This document shows positions 29,501 through 37,259 of a DNA stretch of 40,355 nucleotides, one piece after another. Position 1 is the first letter of the stretch; each line of letters opens with the position of its first letter. The notes beneath the pieces were generated by a model. It did no database searches. It saw only the letters and a list, made by a program, of their open reading frames with translations, and was not told the DNA's origin. Source of the DNA: Leptolinea sp. (lineage in GTDB: Bacteria > Chloroflexota > Anaerolineae > Anaerolineales > Anaerolineaceae); NCBI GenBank assembly GCA_012798535.1, contig JAAZMZ010000073.1, forward strand, positions 1 to 40,355, given 5' to 3'. The position numbers and the translations under genes were made by a program.

Positions 29501-30115
29501 GCTCTGGCTATTGACAACGCTCAATTATTTGAAGATATGCAGATCTCTCATCAGGAGTTGATCACTGCGTATGACGCTACCATCACCGGTTGGTCTCATG
29601 CCCTAGATTTACGCGACAGGGAAACAGAAGGCCATTCTCAGAGGGTGACCTCTCTCACTCTCAGTCTTGCCAGTGCTCTGAACATCAGCCGGGAGGATCA
29701 GGTGCATTACCGCCGGGGTGCTCTTCTGCATGATATTGGAAAACTGGGGATTCCCGATTCGATCTTGCTGAAACCCGGAAAACTGACAGACGAAGAATGG
29801 GAGATCATGAAAATGCATCCCACCTATGCCTATCAAATGCTCTCCCCCATCCGGTATTTAAGAAACGCTATTGATATTCCCTATTGCCATCATGAAAAAT
29901 GGGATGGTTCGGGTTATCCACGCGGACTGGTTGGCGAACAAATTCCCATCTCGGCGCGTATTTTTGCCGTGGTGGATGTATGGGACGCCTTGAATTCTGA
30001 CCGCCCCTATCGGAAGAAATGGAACGAGAAAGATATCTGCGATTACCTGCGCCAACAAAAAGGAAAGCACTTCGAACCCAAAATGGTGGACCTTTTTTTG
30101 AAATCCATCCGGTAA
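26597..30115 (+). CDS. Multi-PAS/GAF HD-GYP cyclic-di-GMP phosphodiesterase
   Basis: This protein has 1172 residues. In order there appear to be PAS (about 10-120), GAF (130-295), four more PAS domains (about 310-435, 440-560, 565-685 and 690-810), a second GAF (820-980) and HD-GYP (about 995-1170). The HD-GYP domain is intact: LLHDIGKLGIPDSIL near 1042 and HHEKWDGSGYP near 1097, so it should cleave cyclic di-GMP. PAC-like ends such as DITERK, DITEKK, DITQRK and DITEQK mark the PAS repeats. No membrane helix, histidine kinase or receiver domain is seen, so it is a cytoplasmic multi-sensor. The ATG at 26597 has GAGGAA 6 nt upstream; the ATG at 26570 has none. Confidence 0.93.
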   Translation: MNHSRDLQNSDERFRLILENMQEGIQIIDFNWNYIFLNKNLEKHSGRPNAELLGKNFFEVWPGIENTKTFQILNKCMIERKPLEVENEFEYPDHSSRWFELNIQPVSEGIFVRSFDITERKNIENSLKMSNRLYSTISQINQAIIRCKNRQELFENVIKTVCKFGEFPLAWIGLYGAPSGKVSVAAVNRPLPFSQINIKKSPFDGDIISSAYKARKIITACNLRHNPSMQHWDSLGRQLGFNSAACVPLFFNDEIVGSLNLYSEGSDTFESEKEIHLIDEIGLDISFALDMLDKEFKRTQYEKQIQDSEERYRTVADYTYDWEYWRDPQGNFAFISPSCERMTGYTREEFIDDPGLMKKIVHRDDREIWLKHDTNDPEEHAQVESFDYRIIRKDGEVRWLSHTCQSVTRPDGVYLGRRASNRDITEKKQAEETLITREKVLQLFVENTPAAIAMFDTQMRYLAASRRFIHDYRIPEGEWIIGRSHYEIFPEINDEIKEIHRRCLAGETFRADSDPFPRADGRLDWVRWEVRPWYQDPKTIGGIILFSEVITDQVNTNIALKTSEEQMQALVTSLDDIVFECDYSSRITHVWVGDENRLFKPRNKILGKTVIEILGRDEGQKFVDVINKVSASQLPETLEYDLDMPDGKRWYLARINPVFNKQKESRSVSVLIRDITQRKKAELEREQSEKSLRKIIDLVPHFIFAKDIAGNFILANQAVAEAFGTSVENLTGKTDADFMDIDDEVRHFREKDAEVIYSGKTLVIPEERLTDAAGKTRLLQTVKIPYDYLGQKTGVLGVSVDITEQKKAEQQIQLQLNRMRSLNEIGQAVTSSLNVQISLNFLLDEVLAQRDVDAASFLLYDAVNQMLEYSNGKGFRTSLINEVHLALGEGLAGKVGKNRKILHIPDIHVARLESTTMPLFVEEEVMEYIGVPLVSKGALKGVLEIYNRTPRNPDKEWMNYLETLGNQAALAIDNAQLFEDMQISHQELITAYDATITGWSHALDLRDRETEGHSQRVTSLTLSLASALNISREDQVHYRRGALLHDIGKLGIPDSILLKPGKLTDEEWEIMKMHPTYAYQMLSPIRYLRNAIDIPYCHHEKWDGSGYPRGLVGEQIPISARIFAVVDVWDALNSDRPYRKKWNEKDICDYLRQQKGKHFEPKMVDLFLKSIR

Positions 30116-30522
30116 AACTGAACATTCCTGTCCGAACGATTAATCAGCCTATCAATAATCATCGATGGTTATCAAACGGAAATCAACCTGCCGTTTGAGT
30201 CATTTCAATGATATTATTAAAATTATATTAATAAATTAAAGGGGCCGCAGGACTGTTGTTGTTAATTTATCTTCTAATTCCAATCTTTCAGCAATAAATT
30301 CATTAGCCAAACCGTTCTGGTATCTCACATGAAATGTATCTAGTCGTACGCGTATTTATGGATGATCGGCAGTGGGCTGATAGCCACTGGATAGAAAGGA
30401 GTATGCCAATCGATATTTCCCTGTTATTAATCGAAAAGTATTTCTGATTTGCGCTTTGCAGGTGGTACATCATAGCACCCGCCGAAGACACATACCTAAT
30501 CCCAAGGAACCTATAAGAAACC
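30116..30522. other. Intergenic region between the HD-GYP gene and the lipoprotein
   Basis: These 407 A/T-rich bp hold no supported gene. Two hairpins are visible: TCAAACGG (30172-30179) with CCGTTTGA (30191-30198), a perfect 8-bp stem that may help end the HD-GYP transcript but lacks a T-tract, and CAGTGG (30370-30375) with CCACTG (30384-30389). A 14-codon frame at 30403 has AAAGGAG only 1 nt before its ATG and is not called. Confidence 0.45.
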
Positions 30523-31290
30523 ATGAAAAACATCCATGCTGTCACTATAACACTATTGATTCTCGGCTCTCTGCTGGCAGGTTGCGGCCCGGTTCAGACA
30601 CCCGTGCCAACTGAAATTGCAACGAATACGCCCTCGCCTATGCCCACAGAGACAACCGCTCCGACCGCCACGCTGGAACCCACGGCCACAGCGACGCTTG
30701 AACCTACAGCGACACTTGAACCCACGGCTACCGAGACACCTGAACCTGTCTGCAATCCCAATAACACGGTATTGGGAAGCTCCGACGAAAGCATTCCGGG
30801 ATATTTGGATATCGTGTCAGCCGCGTCCAAATTGGAAGGCACGAAGTTGACTGTGGTATTAACCATGCGGGAAATTCCTAATGAAATTGCCATTGATAAG
30901 GATACCCTTGACAAGGGATATCCTGAAATCGCCTGGGGTATTGATATCGACGCTGATAATAATGAAGATACAGGCGGCGGTAATTTTATGTTTGGGTCGG
31001 GTTATGGCTATGACGTGGCTCTCCAGGCCTTCAATTTCAAACAGGGAACGGAACGAAAAGGTGCAATTGAAAAACTGTTCAAAAACAAAACTCTTGTCTG
31101 GAAAAACAAAGGTGATGGCAACATTAGAAGCGGCGCGACCGGCAAAATCACCGTCGATCAGACGGCAAAAACGATCACACTTACCGCTATGATCCCGGAA
31201 GTCAAGCCCGATTCTTATCTGCATTTCTTCACTTATTACAATAACGGTAAGGGGGAAGAAGCCACCTCGGATGAACTGTGCGTCCGATAA
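30523..31290 (+). CDS. Secreted lipoprotein with Pro/Thr linker and beta-rich domain
   Basis: This 255-residue protein starts with a signal peptide ending in the lipobox LLAGC (Cys21). It continues with a linker (about 25-75) built of TLEPTAT units, then a C-terminal domain of about 175 residues. That domain alternates hydrophobic and polar residues and contains DIDADNNEDTGGG, an Asp-rich, calcium-site-like stretch. It resembles CBM9/DOMON-like or other beta-sandwich domains, but no family can be assigned with confidence. It is probably anchored at the cell surface, with the linker as a spacer. It stands alone and ends at the shared terminator before guaB. Confidence 0.8.
   Translation: MKNIHAVTITLLILGSLLAGCGPVQTPVPTEIATNTPSPMPTETTAPTATLEPTATATLEPTATLEPTATETPEPVCNPNNTVLGSSDESIPGYLDIVSAASKLEGTKLTVVLTMREIPNEIAIDKDTLDKGYPEIAWGIDIDADNNEDTGGGNFMFGSGYGYDVALQAFNFKQGTERKGAIEKLFKNKTLVWKNKGDGNIRSGATGKITVDQTAKTITLTAMIPEVKPDSYLHFFTYYNNGKGEEATSDELCVR
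30666..30750 (+). repeat. Degenerate tandem repeat coding for TLEPTAT units
   Basis: Copies of about 18-24 bp, each a variant of acgcttgaacccacggc, encode (A)TLEPTAT four times, the last as TETPEP. The copies differ at third codon positions. This is a coding repeat in the lipoprotein linker that could vary in length between strains. Confidence 0.75.
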
Positions 31291-31312
31291 TCAGGTGTAG
31301 TATTCTCATCCT

Positions 31313-31355
31313 AAAAAAAAGCGAGGTTGGCCTGTTGGCCAATCTCGTTTTTTTT
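31313..31355. terminator. Bidirectional intrinsic terminator
   Basis: An 11-bp stem (31322-31332 with 31337-31347, one G-T pair) and a 4-nt loop are flanked by A8 (31313-31320) and T8 (31348-31355). It works for both strands: it ends the lipoprotein gene on the plus strand and the purine operon after guaB on the minus strand. Confidence 0.93.
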
Positions 31356-31374
31356 ATTGTTGCATGAAAGCGGA

Positions 31375-32853
31375 TCAATCCCCGCGCTGGTAATTGGGGG
31401 ATTCGCGGGTGATGGTGATATCGTGCGGATGGCTCTCGATCAATCCAGCGCCGGTGATGCGTACCAGGCGGGTTTTTGTGTACAGCTCATCCAGGTTGGC
31501 CGCGCCGGCGTATCCCATTCCTGAACGGATACCACCGACCAGTTGATAGACAAAATCGCCCAGCGGACCTCGATAGGGCACCATACCTTCCACCCCTTCA
31601 GGAACAAGTTTACTGCTGCTCTGGCCAGTGCCGTAGCGGTCTCTTCCGTATCCCTGCATCGCGCCCATGGAACCCATCCCCCGGTAAGATTTGAACTGCC
31701 GGCCGCCGTACAAAATTTCTTCTCCCGGCGCTTCCTGAAGTCCGGCCAGCAGGCTGCCCAGCATGACGGTATTCGCACCGGCGACCAGTGCTTTGACGAT
31801 ATCACCACTAAATTTGATGCCTCCGTCGGCAATCACCGGGATACCCAGCGGCCGGGCAACTCTCGCGCAGCGAAATACAGCAGTCAACTGCGGCATTCCG
31901 GTGCCCGAGATGATCCGGGTGGTACAAATGGAACCGGCTCCCACTCCCACCTTCACTGCATCCGCGCCCGCCTCAATCAACGCCCGCGTTCCTTCTTCAG
32001 TAACCACATTTCCGGCGATCACCGGCAGACTGTTCTGCACGGCTTTAATTCTGCGGATGGTCTTAATCACACCTGCCGTATGCCCGTGGGCGGTATCGAT
32101 GACCACCACATCCACATCCTTATCCAGCAGGCGTTCGATGCGTTCTTCCACATCTGCGCTCACCCCGACAGCCGCACCGACCAGCAATCTGCCGTGTTCA
32201 TCTTTGGCGGCTTCGGGATACTGCATGCGTTTCTGGATATCCTTGACGGTGATCAAGCCCCGCAAATGCCCTTCATCATCCACCAGCGGCAGTTTCTCTA
32301 TGCGGTGCTTCTTCAGTATCTCTTTGGCCTGCTCTAGGGTGGTGCCAACTTTAGCCGTGATCAGATTCTCAGAGGTCATGAATTCTGTCACACAATGGGA
32401 CATATCCTCCGGTTCGGTGAAGCGCGTATCCCGGTTGGTGAGAATTCCCACCAGCCGGTTGGATTTCTGATCCACTACCGGTAACCCGCTGATATGAAAC
32501 TTCGCCATGATGGATTCCGCATCAGCCAGGGTGGCTGTCGGCGGTAGGGTTACCGGATCAAGGATCATTCCGGATTCTGATCGCTTAACGATCTCCACTT
32601 CACGAGCCTGATCTGCCGGGGAAAGGTTGCGATGGATAATACCAATTCCGCCTTCACGTGCCAGTGCGATAGCCAGCCGGGCTTCTGTGACCGTATCCAT
32701 GGCCGCTGAAAGCAGGGGAATATTCAATTGAATATCACGGGTCAGGCGGGCATGCACATCCACCGCGGAAGGCAGCACTTCGCTGTAGCCCGGCTCGATC
32801 AAGACATCATCGAAGGTCAATGCTTCAGGTTGTTCAAAGATAACTTGATTCAT
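31375..32853 (-). CDS. guaB: Inosine-5'-monophosphate dehydrogenase
   Basis: This 492-residue protein has the IMPDH TIM barrel ([14 protein letters not shown]), two CBS domains in the middle (about 95-205) and the catalytic Cys in [11 protein letters not shown]. It also has [13 protein letters not shown] and the flap with [12 protein letters not shown]. It oxidises IMP to XMP with NAD, the first step to GMP. The start at 32853 has AAGGA 6 nt upstream; the ATG at 32859 directly abuts that site and is less likely. It is the last gene of the purine operon, 11 bp after purH, so GMP synthesis is tied to IMP synthesis here. Confidence 0.97.
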   Translation of the reverse strand: MNQVIFEQPEALTFDDVLIEPGYSEVLPSAVDVHARLTRDIQLNIPLLSAAMDTVTEARLAIALAREGGIGIIHRNLSPADQAREVEIVKRSESGMILDPVTLPPTATLADAESIMAKFHISGLPVVDQKSNRLVGILTNRDTRFTEPEDMSHCVTEFMTSENLITAKVGTTLEQAKEILKKHRIEKLPLVDDEGHLRGLITVKDIQKRMQYPEAAKDEHGRLLVGAAVGVSADVEERIERLLDKDVDVVVIDTAHGHTAGVIKTIRRIKAVQNSLPVIAGNVVTEEGTRALIEAGADAVKVGVGAGSICTTRIISGTGMPQLTAVFRCARVARPLGIPVIADGGIKFSGDIVKALVAGANTVMLGSLLAGLQEAPGEEILYGGRQFKSYRGMGSMGAMQGYGRDRYGTGQSSSKLVPEGVEGMVPYRGPLGDFVYQLVGGIRSGMGYAGAANLDELYTKTRLVRITGAGLIESHPHDITITRESPNYQRGD

Positions 32854-32864
32854 TCTCATTCCTT

Positions 32865-34364
32865 TTAGTGTCTGAAATGCCGGTATCCGGTGAACACCAT
32901 GCTGATCCCCAGCCGGTTGCAGGCATCGATGGAATCGTTATCGTGTATCGATCCTCCCGGTTGGACGATTGCTGTGATTCCGAAACGAGCAGCTTCTTCC
33001 ACTGAATCAGAGAACGGGAAATACGCGTCGGAAGCCATCACCGCGCCAACTGATTTTTCTCCCGCGCGTTCGGCGGCAATTCTCACACAGTCCACCCGGT
33101 TGGGTTGACCACCGCCAATACCCACTGTGGCTTCACCCTGCGCGAAAACAATGGCATTGGATTTGACATGCTGGCAGGCCGTCCAGGCGAATTTTAAGGC
33201 ATCCATTTCTTCCAGAGAAGGCTGTTCCACGGTCACCACTCTCCAATTAATCGGCTGCGGGTCGCCCAGGTCCAACTGCTGTCGAAGCATACCGCGCACA
33301 ATGGAACGATATTCCACTTTTGGCGTGACTTCCAGGTCGGGCATCTGGATCAGGCGGACATTCTTTTTCTTTGCGAAAGCCGTCAACGCTTCCGGCTCGA
33401 AGCCGGGCGCGATGACACATTCCACAAATAACTCACCGATGGCTTCCGCGGCAGCGGCAGTAACCGGACGGTTGGCGGCAATGATCCCACCAAAAGCCGA
33501 AACAGGATCGCTGGCCAGTGCGGCCTGATAGGCGGTCAACTGATCCTCGTCACTGGCAATACCGCAGGGTGACAGGTGCTTGACAATAACGATGCTGCTC
33601 CGCTTATAGCTAACCACCGCCCGCCAGGCGGCGTCCAGATCGAGCAGATTGTTGTACGATAATTCTTTACCCTGTAAAACTTTCCCGCCGAGCGGGGTAT
33701 CCTGCGGATCGTAACCCAGTAACACCGCCGACTGATGAGGATTCTCGCCGTAACGCAGCGGTTGAACCGGGTACAACGTGAGTGTTTCGCTCTGCGCACC
33801 GGACAGGTACTGGCTAATGGCCTGATCGTAATGCGTGGTCAACCGGAATCCCTTCAATGCCAGTTGCCGGCGGGCAGATTCATCCAGCGTGCCATCTTTC
33901 AAACCTTCCAGAACAATCGGATAATCCTGTGGATCACAGACCAGTGTAACCCGCTGGTGGTTCTTGGCTGCCGCGCGGATCAAAGCCACACCGCCAATAT
34001 CGATCTGCTCGATGGCCTCGGTCAGACTGACATCCGGCCGGGCAACGGTTGCTTCAAAGGGATAGAGATTAACCGCTACGAGATCGATCATCGCCCAGCC
34101 CAGCGACTGCAATTGATCCCGGTCTACCTGCGAATCCCGTGCCAGCAATCCGCCATGAATGGCCGGATGCAGGGTCTTCACCCTGCCGCCAAGAATTTCC
34201 GGCGAACCGGTGTACTCGGCCACCTCGGTGACCTTCAGGCCATTCTGGGTCAGCAGCTTTGCCGTTCCCCCGGAAGCCAGTAAATCCCAACCCGCGTTGA
34301 TCAATCCGCGGGCGAAATCCAACAAACCTGTTTTATCGTACACCGACAGCAGCGCTCTTGGCAT
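32865..34364 (-). CDS. purH: Bifunctional AICAR transformylase/IMP cyclohydrolase
   Basis: This 499-residue protein starts with the IMP cyclohydrolase (MGS-like) domain ([39 protein letters not shown]). It continues with the AICAR transformylase domain ([34 protein letters not shown]). The C terminus [15 protein letters not shown] and [10 protein letters not shown] is typical. It makes the last two steps to IMP using 10-formyl-tetrahydrofolate. The ATG has GGAGG 7 nt upstream. The gene overlaps the end of purN by 32 bp. Confidence 0.97.
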   Translation of the reverse strand: MPRALLSVYDKTGLLDFARGLINAGWDLLASGGTAKLLTQNGLKVTEVAEYTGSPEILGGRVKTLHPAIHGGLLARDSQVDRDQLQSLGWAMIDLVAVNLYPFEATVARPDVSLTEAIEQIDIGGVALIRAAAKNHQRVTLVCDPQDYPIVLEGLKDGTLDESARRQLALKGFRLTTHYDQAISQYLSGAQSETLTLYPVQPLRYGENPHQSAVLLGYDPQDTPLGGKVLQGKELSYNNLLDLDAAWRAVVSYKRSSIVIVKHLSPCGIASDEDQLTAYQAALASDPVSAFGGIIAANRPVTAAAAEAIGELFVECVIAPGFEPEALTAFAKKKNVRLIQMPDLEVTPKVEYRSIVRGMLRQQLDLGDPQPINWRVVTVEQPSLEEMDALKFAWTACQHVKSNAIVFAQGEATVGIGGGQPNRVDCVRIAAERAGEKSVGAVMASDAYFPFSDSVEEAARFGITAIVQPGGSIHDNDSIDACNRLGISMVFTGYRHFRH

Positions 34365-34962
34365 CTTTATCCTCCATTCGTTTTATCAATTGCTGTATTG
34401 TTTTGACGAAAAGCACATGCTCACATGCATGGATTCGTTTTTCCAGATCTTCCAGAGAATCCTCCGGCCGGATTTCCACCACCTGCTGGCCCAGCACCGG
34501 TCCCAGGTCTACACCTTCATCGGGTACCAGGTGCACCATCACACCCGTGTGGTTGATTTCACCCTGCCGGTACGCCTGATAGGCTCGTTCGATGGCATTG
34601 ACTCCTGGGAATGTGCCGGGCAGAGCCGGATGCAAATTTACGATGCGGTCAGGGAAACGCCCGATGAACGCCATCGTTAATATCCGCATCCAACCGGCCA
34701 GTAGTATCAGGTCAGGTTTGTATCCCTGCACCAACTCTGCTAGTTCGGCGTCGTAGTTCTCGCGGGTTTGGCCCTTGGATCGGGACTTGACACACGCCGG
34801 AATACCGGCCAGCCGGGCACGCTCCAGTCCGTAGGCATCCACCCGGTTTGAAATCACGGCTCGGACTTCCGCGTTCAGTGTCCCGGCATCAACCGCATCC
34901 AGAATCGCCTGCAGGTTCGAACCGAAACCTGAGATCAACACCACCAGACCGGCCTTTTTCAT
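34333..34962 (-). CDS. purN: Phosphoribosylglycinamide (GAR) formyltransferase
   Basis: This 209-residue protein has the PurN fold: LISGFGSNLQAI at the start and NLHPALPGTFPG with the catalytic Asn and His. Then follow HTGVMVHLVPDEGVDLGPVL with the catalytic Asp and the 10-formyl-THF site. It formylates GAR to FGAR. Its ATG overlaps the stop of the purD-purM fusion by 4 bp (ATGA), and its end overlaps purH by 32 bp, so the three are translated in a coupled way. Confidence 0.96.
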   Translation of the reverse strand: MKKAGLVVLISGFGSNLQAILDAVDAGTLNAEVRAVISNRVDAYGLERARLAGIPACVKSRSKGQTRENYDAELAELVQGYKPDLILLAGWMRILTMAFIGRFPDRIVNLHPALPGTFPGVNAIERAYQAYRQGEINHTGVMVHLVPDEGVDLGPVLGQQVVEIRPEDSLEDLEKRIHACEHVLFVKTIQQLIKRMEDKDAKSAAVGVR

Positions 34963-37235
34963 AACAGTCGAACCTCGCTCCGAGGCCCATGATCGAGATG
35001 GCCAATCAGCCAGGCGGGTTCTTCCACAGCGGATTGAATGACAGGCCAGTCTCCGCGATCGATCACCGCGATCATTCCGATACCCATGTTAAAGACCCGG
35101 TACATCTCACGGGTATCGATCCCCCCTTTTGTCTGAAGCCATTGATAGAGTGCCGGCTGCGGCCAGGCAGATCGATCCACCACCGCCTGCAGACCATCCG
35201 GCAAAACCCTGGGGATGTTTTCCATGAAACCGCCGCCGGTGATATGAACAAAACCTTTCGTAAACGGTAATAGTGTATCCAGCAGAGACAGGTACGAGCG
35301 ATGCGGAGCCAGCAGAGCATCCGCCAGGCTGGATTTCAATTCCTCACGATATGCGAGTAGATCTTCTCCATCACAAATCTTGCGGATCAGCGAATAACCG
35401 TTGGTATGCGGCCCACTGGATGCAAAACCCACCAGCACGTCACCCGCCCGCATGGATTCTTTTTGAGGCAGGATCCGCCCGCGTTGAAGGACTCCCACAA
35501 TCGTCCCCGCCACATCGAAAGCGTTTCTGTTGTAGACTCCCGGCATCTCCGCCGTTTCCCCGCCCAGCAGAGCGCAGCCGGCCACCTTGCAGGCATCCGT
35601 CATCCCCGCTACGATTTCGGCGACGACTTCAGGTTTCAATTTAGAGGCAGCAAAATAATCCAGGAAAAACAGCGGCCGGGCACCCTGTACCAGGATATCG
35701 TCGATACAGTGGTTGACGATATCTTCACCAATCCCGCGGTAGCGGCCCAGCCGTGCAGCCAGTTCCACCTTGGTGCCCACACCATCGGTGGAAGCCACCA
35801 GCACCGGTTGTTCCCCCAGATCATCGGCGTCGTACAGCCCGCCGAATGATCCAATCCCGGCCAGCACGCGTGGATTGTATGTGGAACGCACATCTTCCTT
35901 TATAAGCTCCACACTGCGGTTGCCGGCATCAATGTCCACACCAGCCGCCTGATAGGCATAGGAACAGCAGATGTGCTCCAGACCTTTTTTGCCGATGTCT
36001 TTCCGATAGTGCATCCCGGGAAAAGACAGGTGTGAAACCATCTGATACGCCCGATCAATGGCTTTTCGCAGATTGACATCCCAGCAGGTCACACCCAGAA
36101 CGCGGCCGCCGGCAGTGATGAAAGAGTCTCCCTCGCGCCGGGTGGCGGCATGGAACACCACGCTGTTTTCCATGGTGATATCCAATCCCCGGATAGGTAA
36201 TCCTGTCCGGGCTTTCGCCGGGTAACCTTCTGAAGCCACCGCCACACAGACGGCCGATCCTTCCGCCCAACGGATCTTGACTTCTTCCAGCTTTTCCTGT
36301 GTACAGGCAATGAAGATTTCCAACAGATCAGCTTCCAGCAGCGGTAGAATGGCCTGAGTTTCCGGATCGCCGAAACGCGCGTTGAATTCAAGCACCCGGG
36401 GACCATCTTTCGTAAGCATCAGACCAGCATATAACACCCCGACATACGGATGTCCGTCTTTACGCAGTCCATCCACCACCGGCTGCAGAATGGTGCGGGT
36501 GATCTCTGCAATCTCATCTTTATACAGCACCGGCGCCGGAGCATACGCTCCCATTCCGCCGGTATTGGGACCCTCGTCATTATCCAACAGGCGCTTATGA
36601 TCCTGCGCGGGCGGCATGGGAGAGAGAGTTTTTCCATCACTGAAAGCCAGAAGGGAGACTTCTTCCCCTTCCAGCCGCTCTTCAATGATCACTTCATCTC
36701 CGGAAACTCCAAATTCATGTTCCATCATGATATTGTGGAGCACATTCAACCCTTCCTGCAGTGTGTCAGGAAGAAAGACGCCTTTTCCGGCGGCCAATCC
36801 GGAAGCTTTGATCACATAAGGATAGGTGAGCGATCGGATACAGTTGCAGGCTTTCTCATAGTCGGAAAAAGCTTCAAAGCGCGCAGTGGGGATGACGTGC
36901 TGCTGCATAAAATTCTTGGAAAAACGTTTGGATGTTTCCATTTGGGCGGCGTACTGCGAAGGTCCGAACACGGTAATCCCGCCGGCCTGCAGCACATCGC
37001 TCACTCCGGCCGCCAGGGCAGCTTCTGGCCCGATGACCACCAGGTCTATGCCTTTATTCCGTGCGAAATCCAGAATACCCGCACCGTCTGTCGCTTCCAG
37101 AGGAACCAGTTCCCCCAGTCCGGCCATCCCGGCATTCCCCGGTGCCATATACAGGTCGGTGAGAAGAGGTGATTGACTGATCTTCCAGGCAATGGCATGT
37201 TCACGTCCCCCGGATCCTACAACCAGTACTTTCAT
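34959..37235 (-). CDS. purDM: Fused GAR synthetase/AIR synthetase (PurD-PurM)
   Basis: This 758-residue protein joins two enzymes. Residues 1 to about 420 are PurD: VLVVGSGGREHAIAWKI, ATP-grasp VIKASGLAAGKGV, ARFGDPETQ and the family end FPGMHYRKDIG. Residues about 430-758 are PurM: AGVDIDAG, STDGVGTKVELA, GIGEDIVNHCIDDILVQGA, SSGPHTNGYSLI and HITGGGFMENIPR. It makes GAR from phosphoribosylamine and glycine, and later AIR from FGAM. The same fusion occurs in yeast Ade5,7 and in animal GART. No stop or frameshift lies in the short linker. A Shine-Dalgarno AAGGAG precedes the ATG; purF lies 24 bp upstream. Confidence 0.95.
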   Translation of the reverse strand: MKVLVVGSGGREHAIAWKISQSPLLTDLYMAPGNAGMAGLGELVPLEATDGAGILDFARNKGIDLVVIGPEAALAAGVSDVLQAGGITVFGPSQYAAQMETSKRFSKNFMQQHVIPTARFEAFSDYEKACNCIRSLTYPYVIKASGLAAGKGVFLPDTLQEGLNVLHNIMMEHEFGVSGDEVIIEERLEGEEVSLLAFSDGKTLSPMPPAQDHKRLLDNDEGPNTGGMGAYAPAPVLYKDEIAEITRTILQPVVDGLRKDGHPYVGVLYAGLMLTKDGPRVLEFNARFGDPETQAILPLLEADLLEIFIACTQEKLEEVKIRWAEGSAVCVAVASEGYPAKARTGLPIRGLDITMENSVVFHAATRREGDSFITAGGRVLGVTCWDVNLRKAIDRAYQMVSHLSFPGMHYRKDIGKKGLEHICCSYAYQAAGVDIDAGNRSVELIKEDVRSTYNPRVLAGIGSFGGLYDADDLGEQPVLVASTDGVGTKVELAARLGRYRGIGEDIVNHCIDDILVQGARPLFFLDYFAASKLKPEVVAEIVAGMTDACKVAGCALLGGETAEMPGVYNRNAFDVAGTIVGVLQRGRILPQKESMRAGDVLVGFASSGPHTNGYSLIRKICDGEDLLAYREELKSSLADALLAPHRSYLSLLDTLLPFTKGFVHITGGGFMENIPRVLPDGLQAVVDRSAWPQPALYQWLQTKGGIDTREMYRVFNMGIGMIAVIDRGDWPVIQSAVEEPAWLIGHLDHGPRSEVRLL

Positions 37236-37259
37236 TCTGCCGCTCCTTCCCTGCCTACC

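Noticed and set aside
30403..30447. 14-codon frame with AAAGGAG before its ATG
   Set aside because: The ribosome site is only 1 nt from the ATG and the peptide has no recognisable features.
30666..30750. Tandem repeat as a possible CRISPR or mobile element
   Set aside because: The copies are short, adjacent, without spacers, and in frame with the lipoprotein's Pro/Thr linker.
31543..32470. Two overlapping plus-strand open frames over guaB
   Set aside because: Both are antisense shadows of guaB, which is fully supported by its motifs.
36450..37172. Long plus-strand open frame (240 codons) over purDM
   Set aside because: It is the complement of a strongly conserved purine gene, has no ribosome site and matches no family. 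The same holds for plus-strand frames at 33735-34283, 37560-38408 and 39207-39932.
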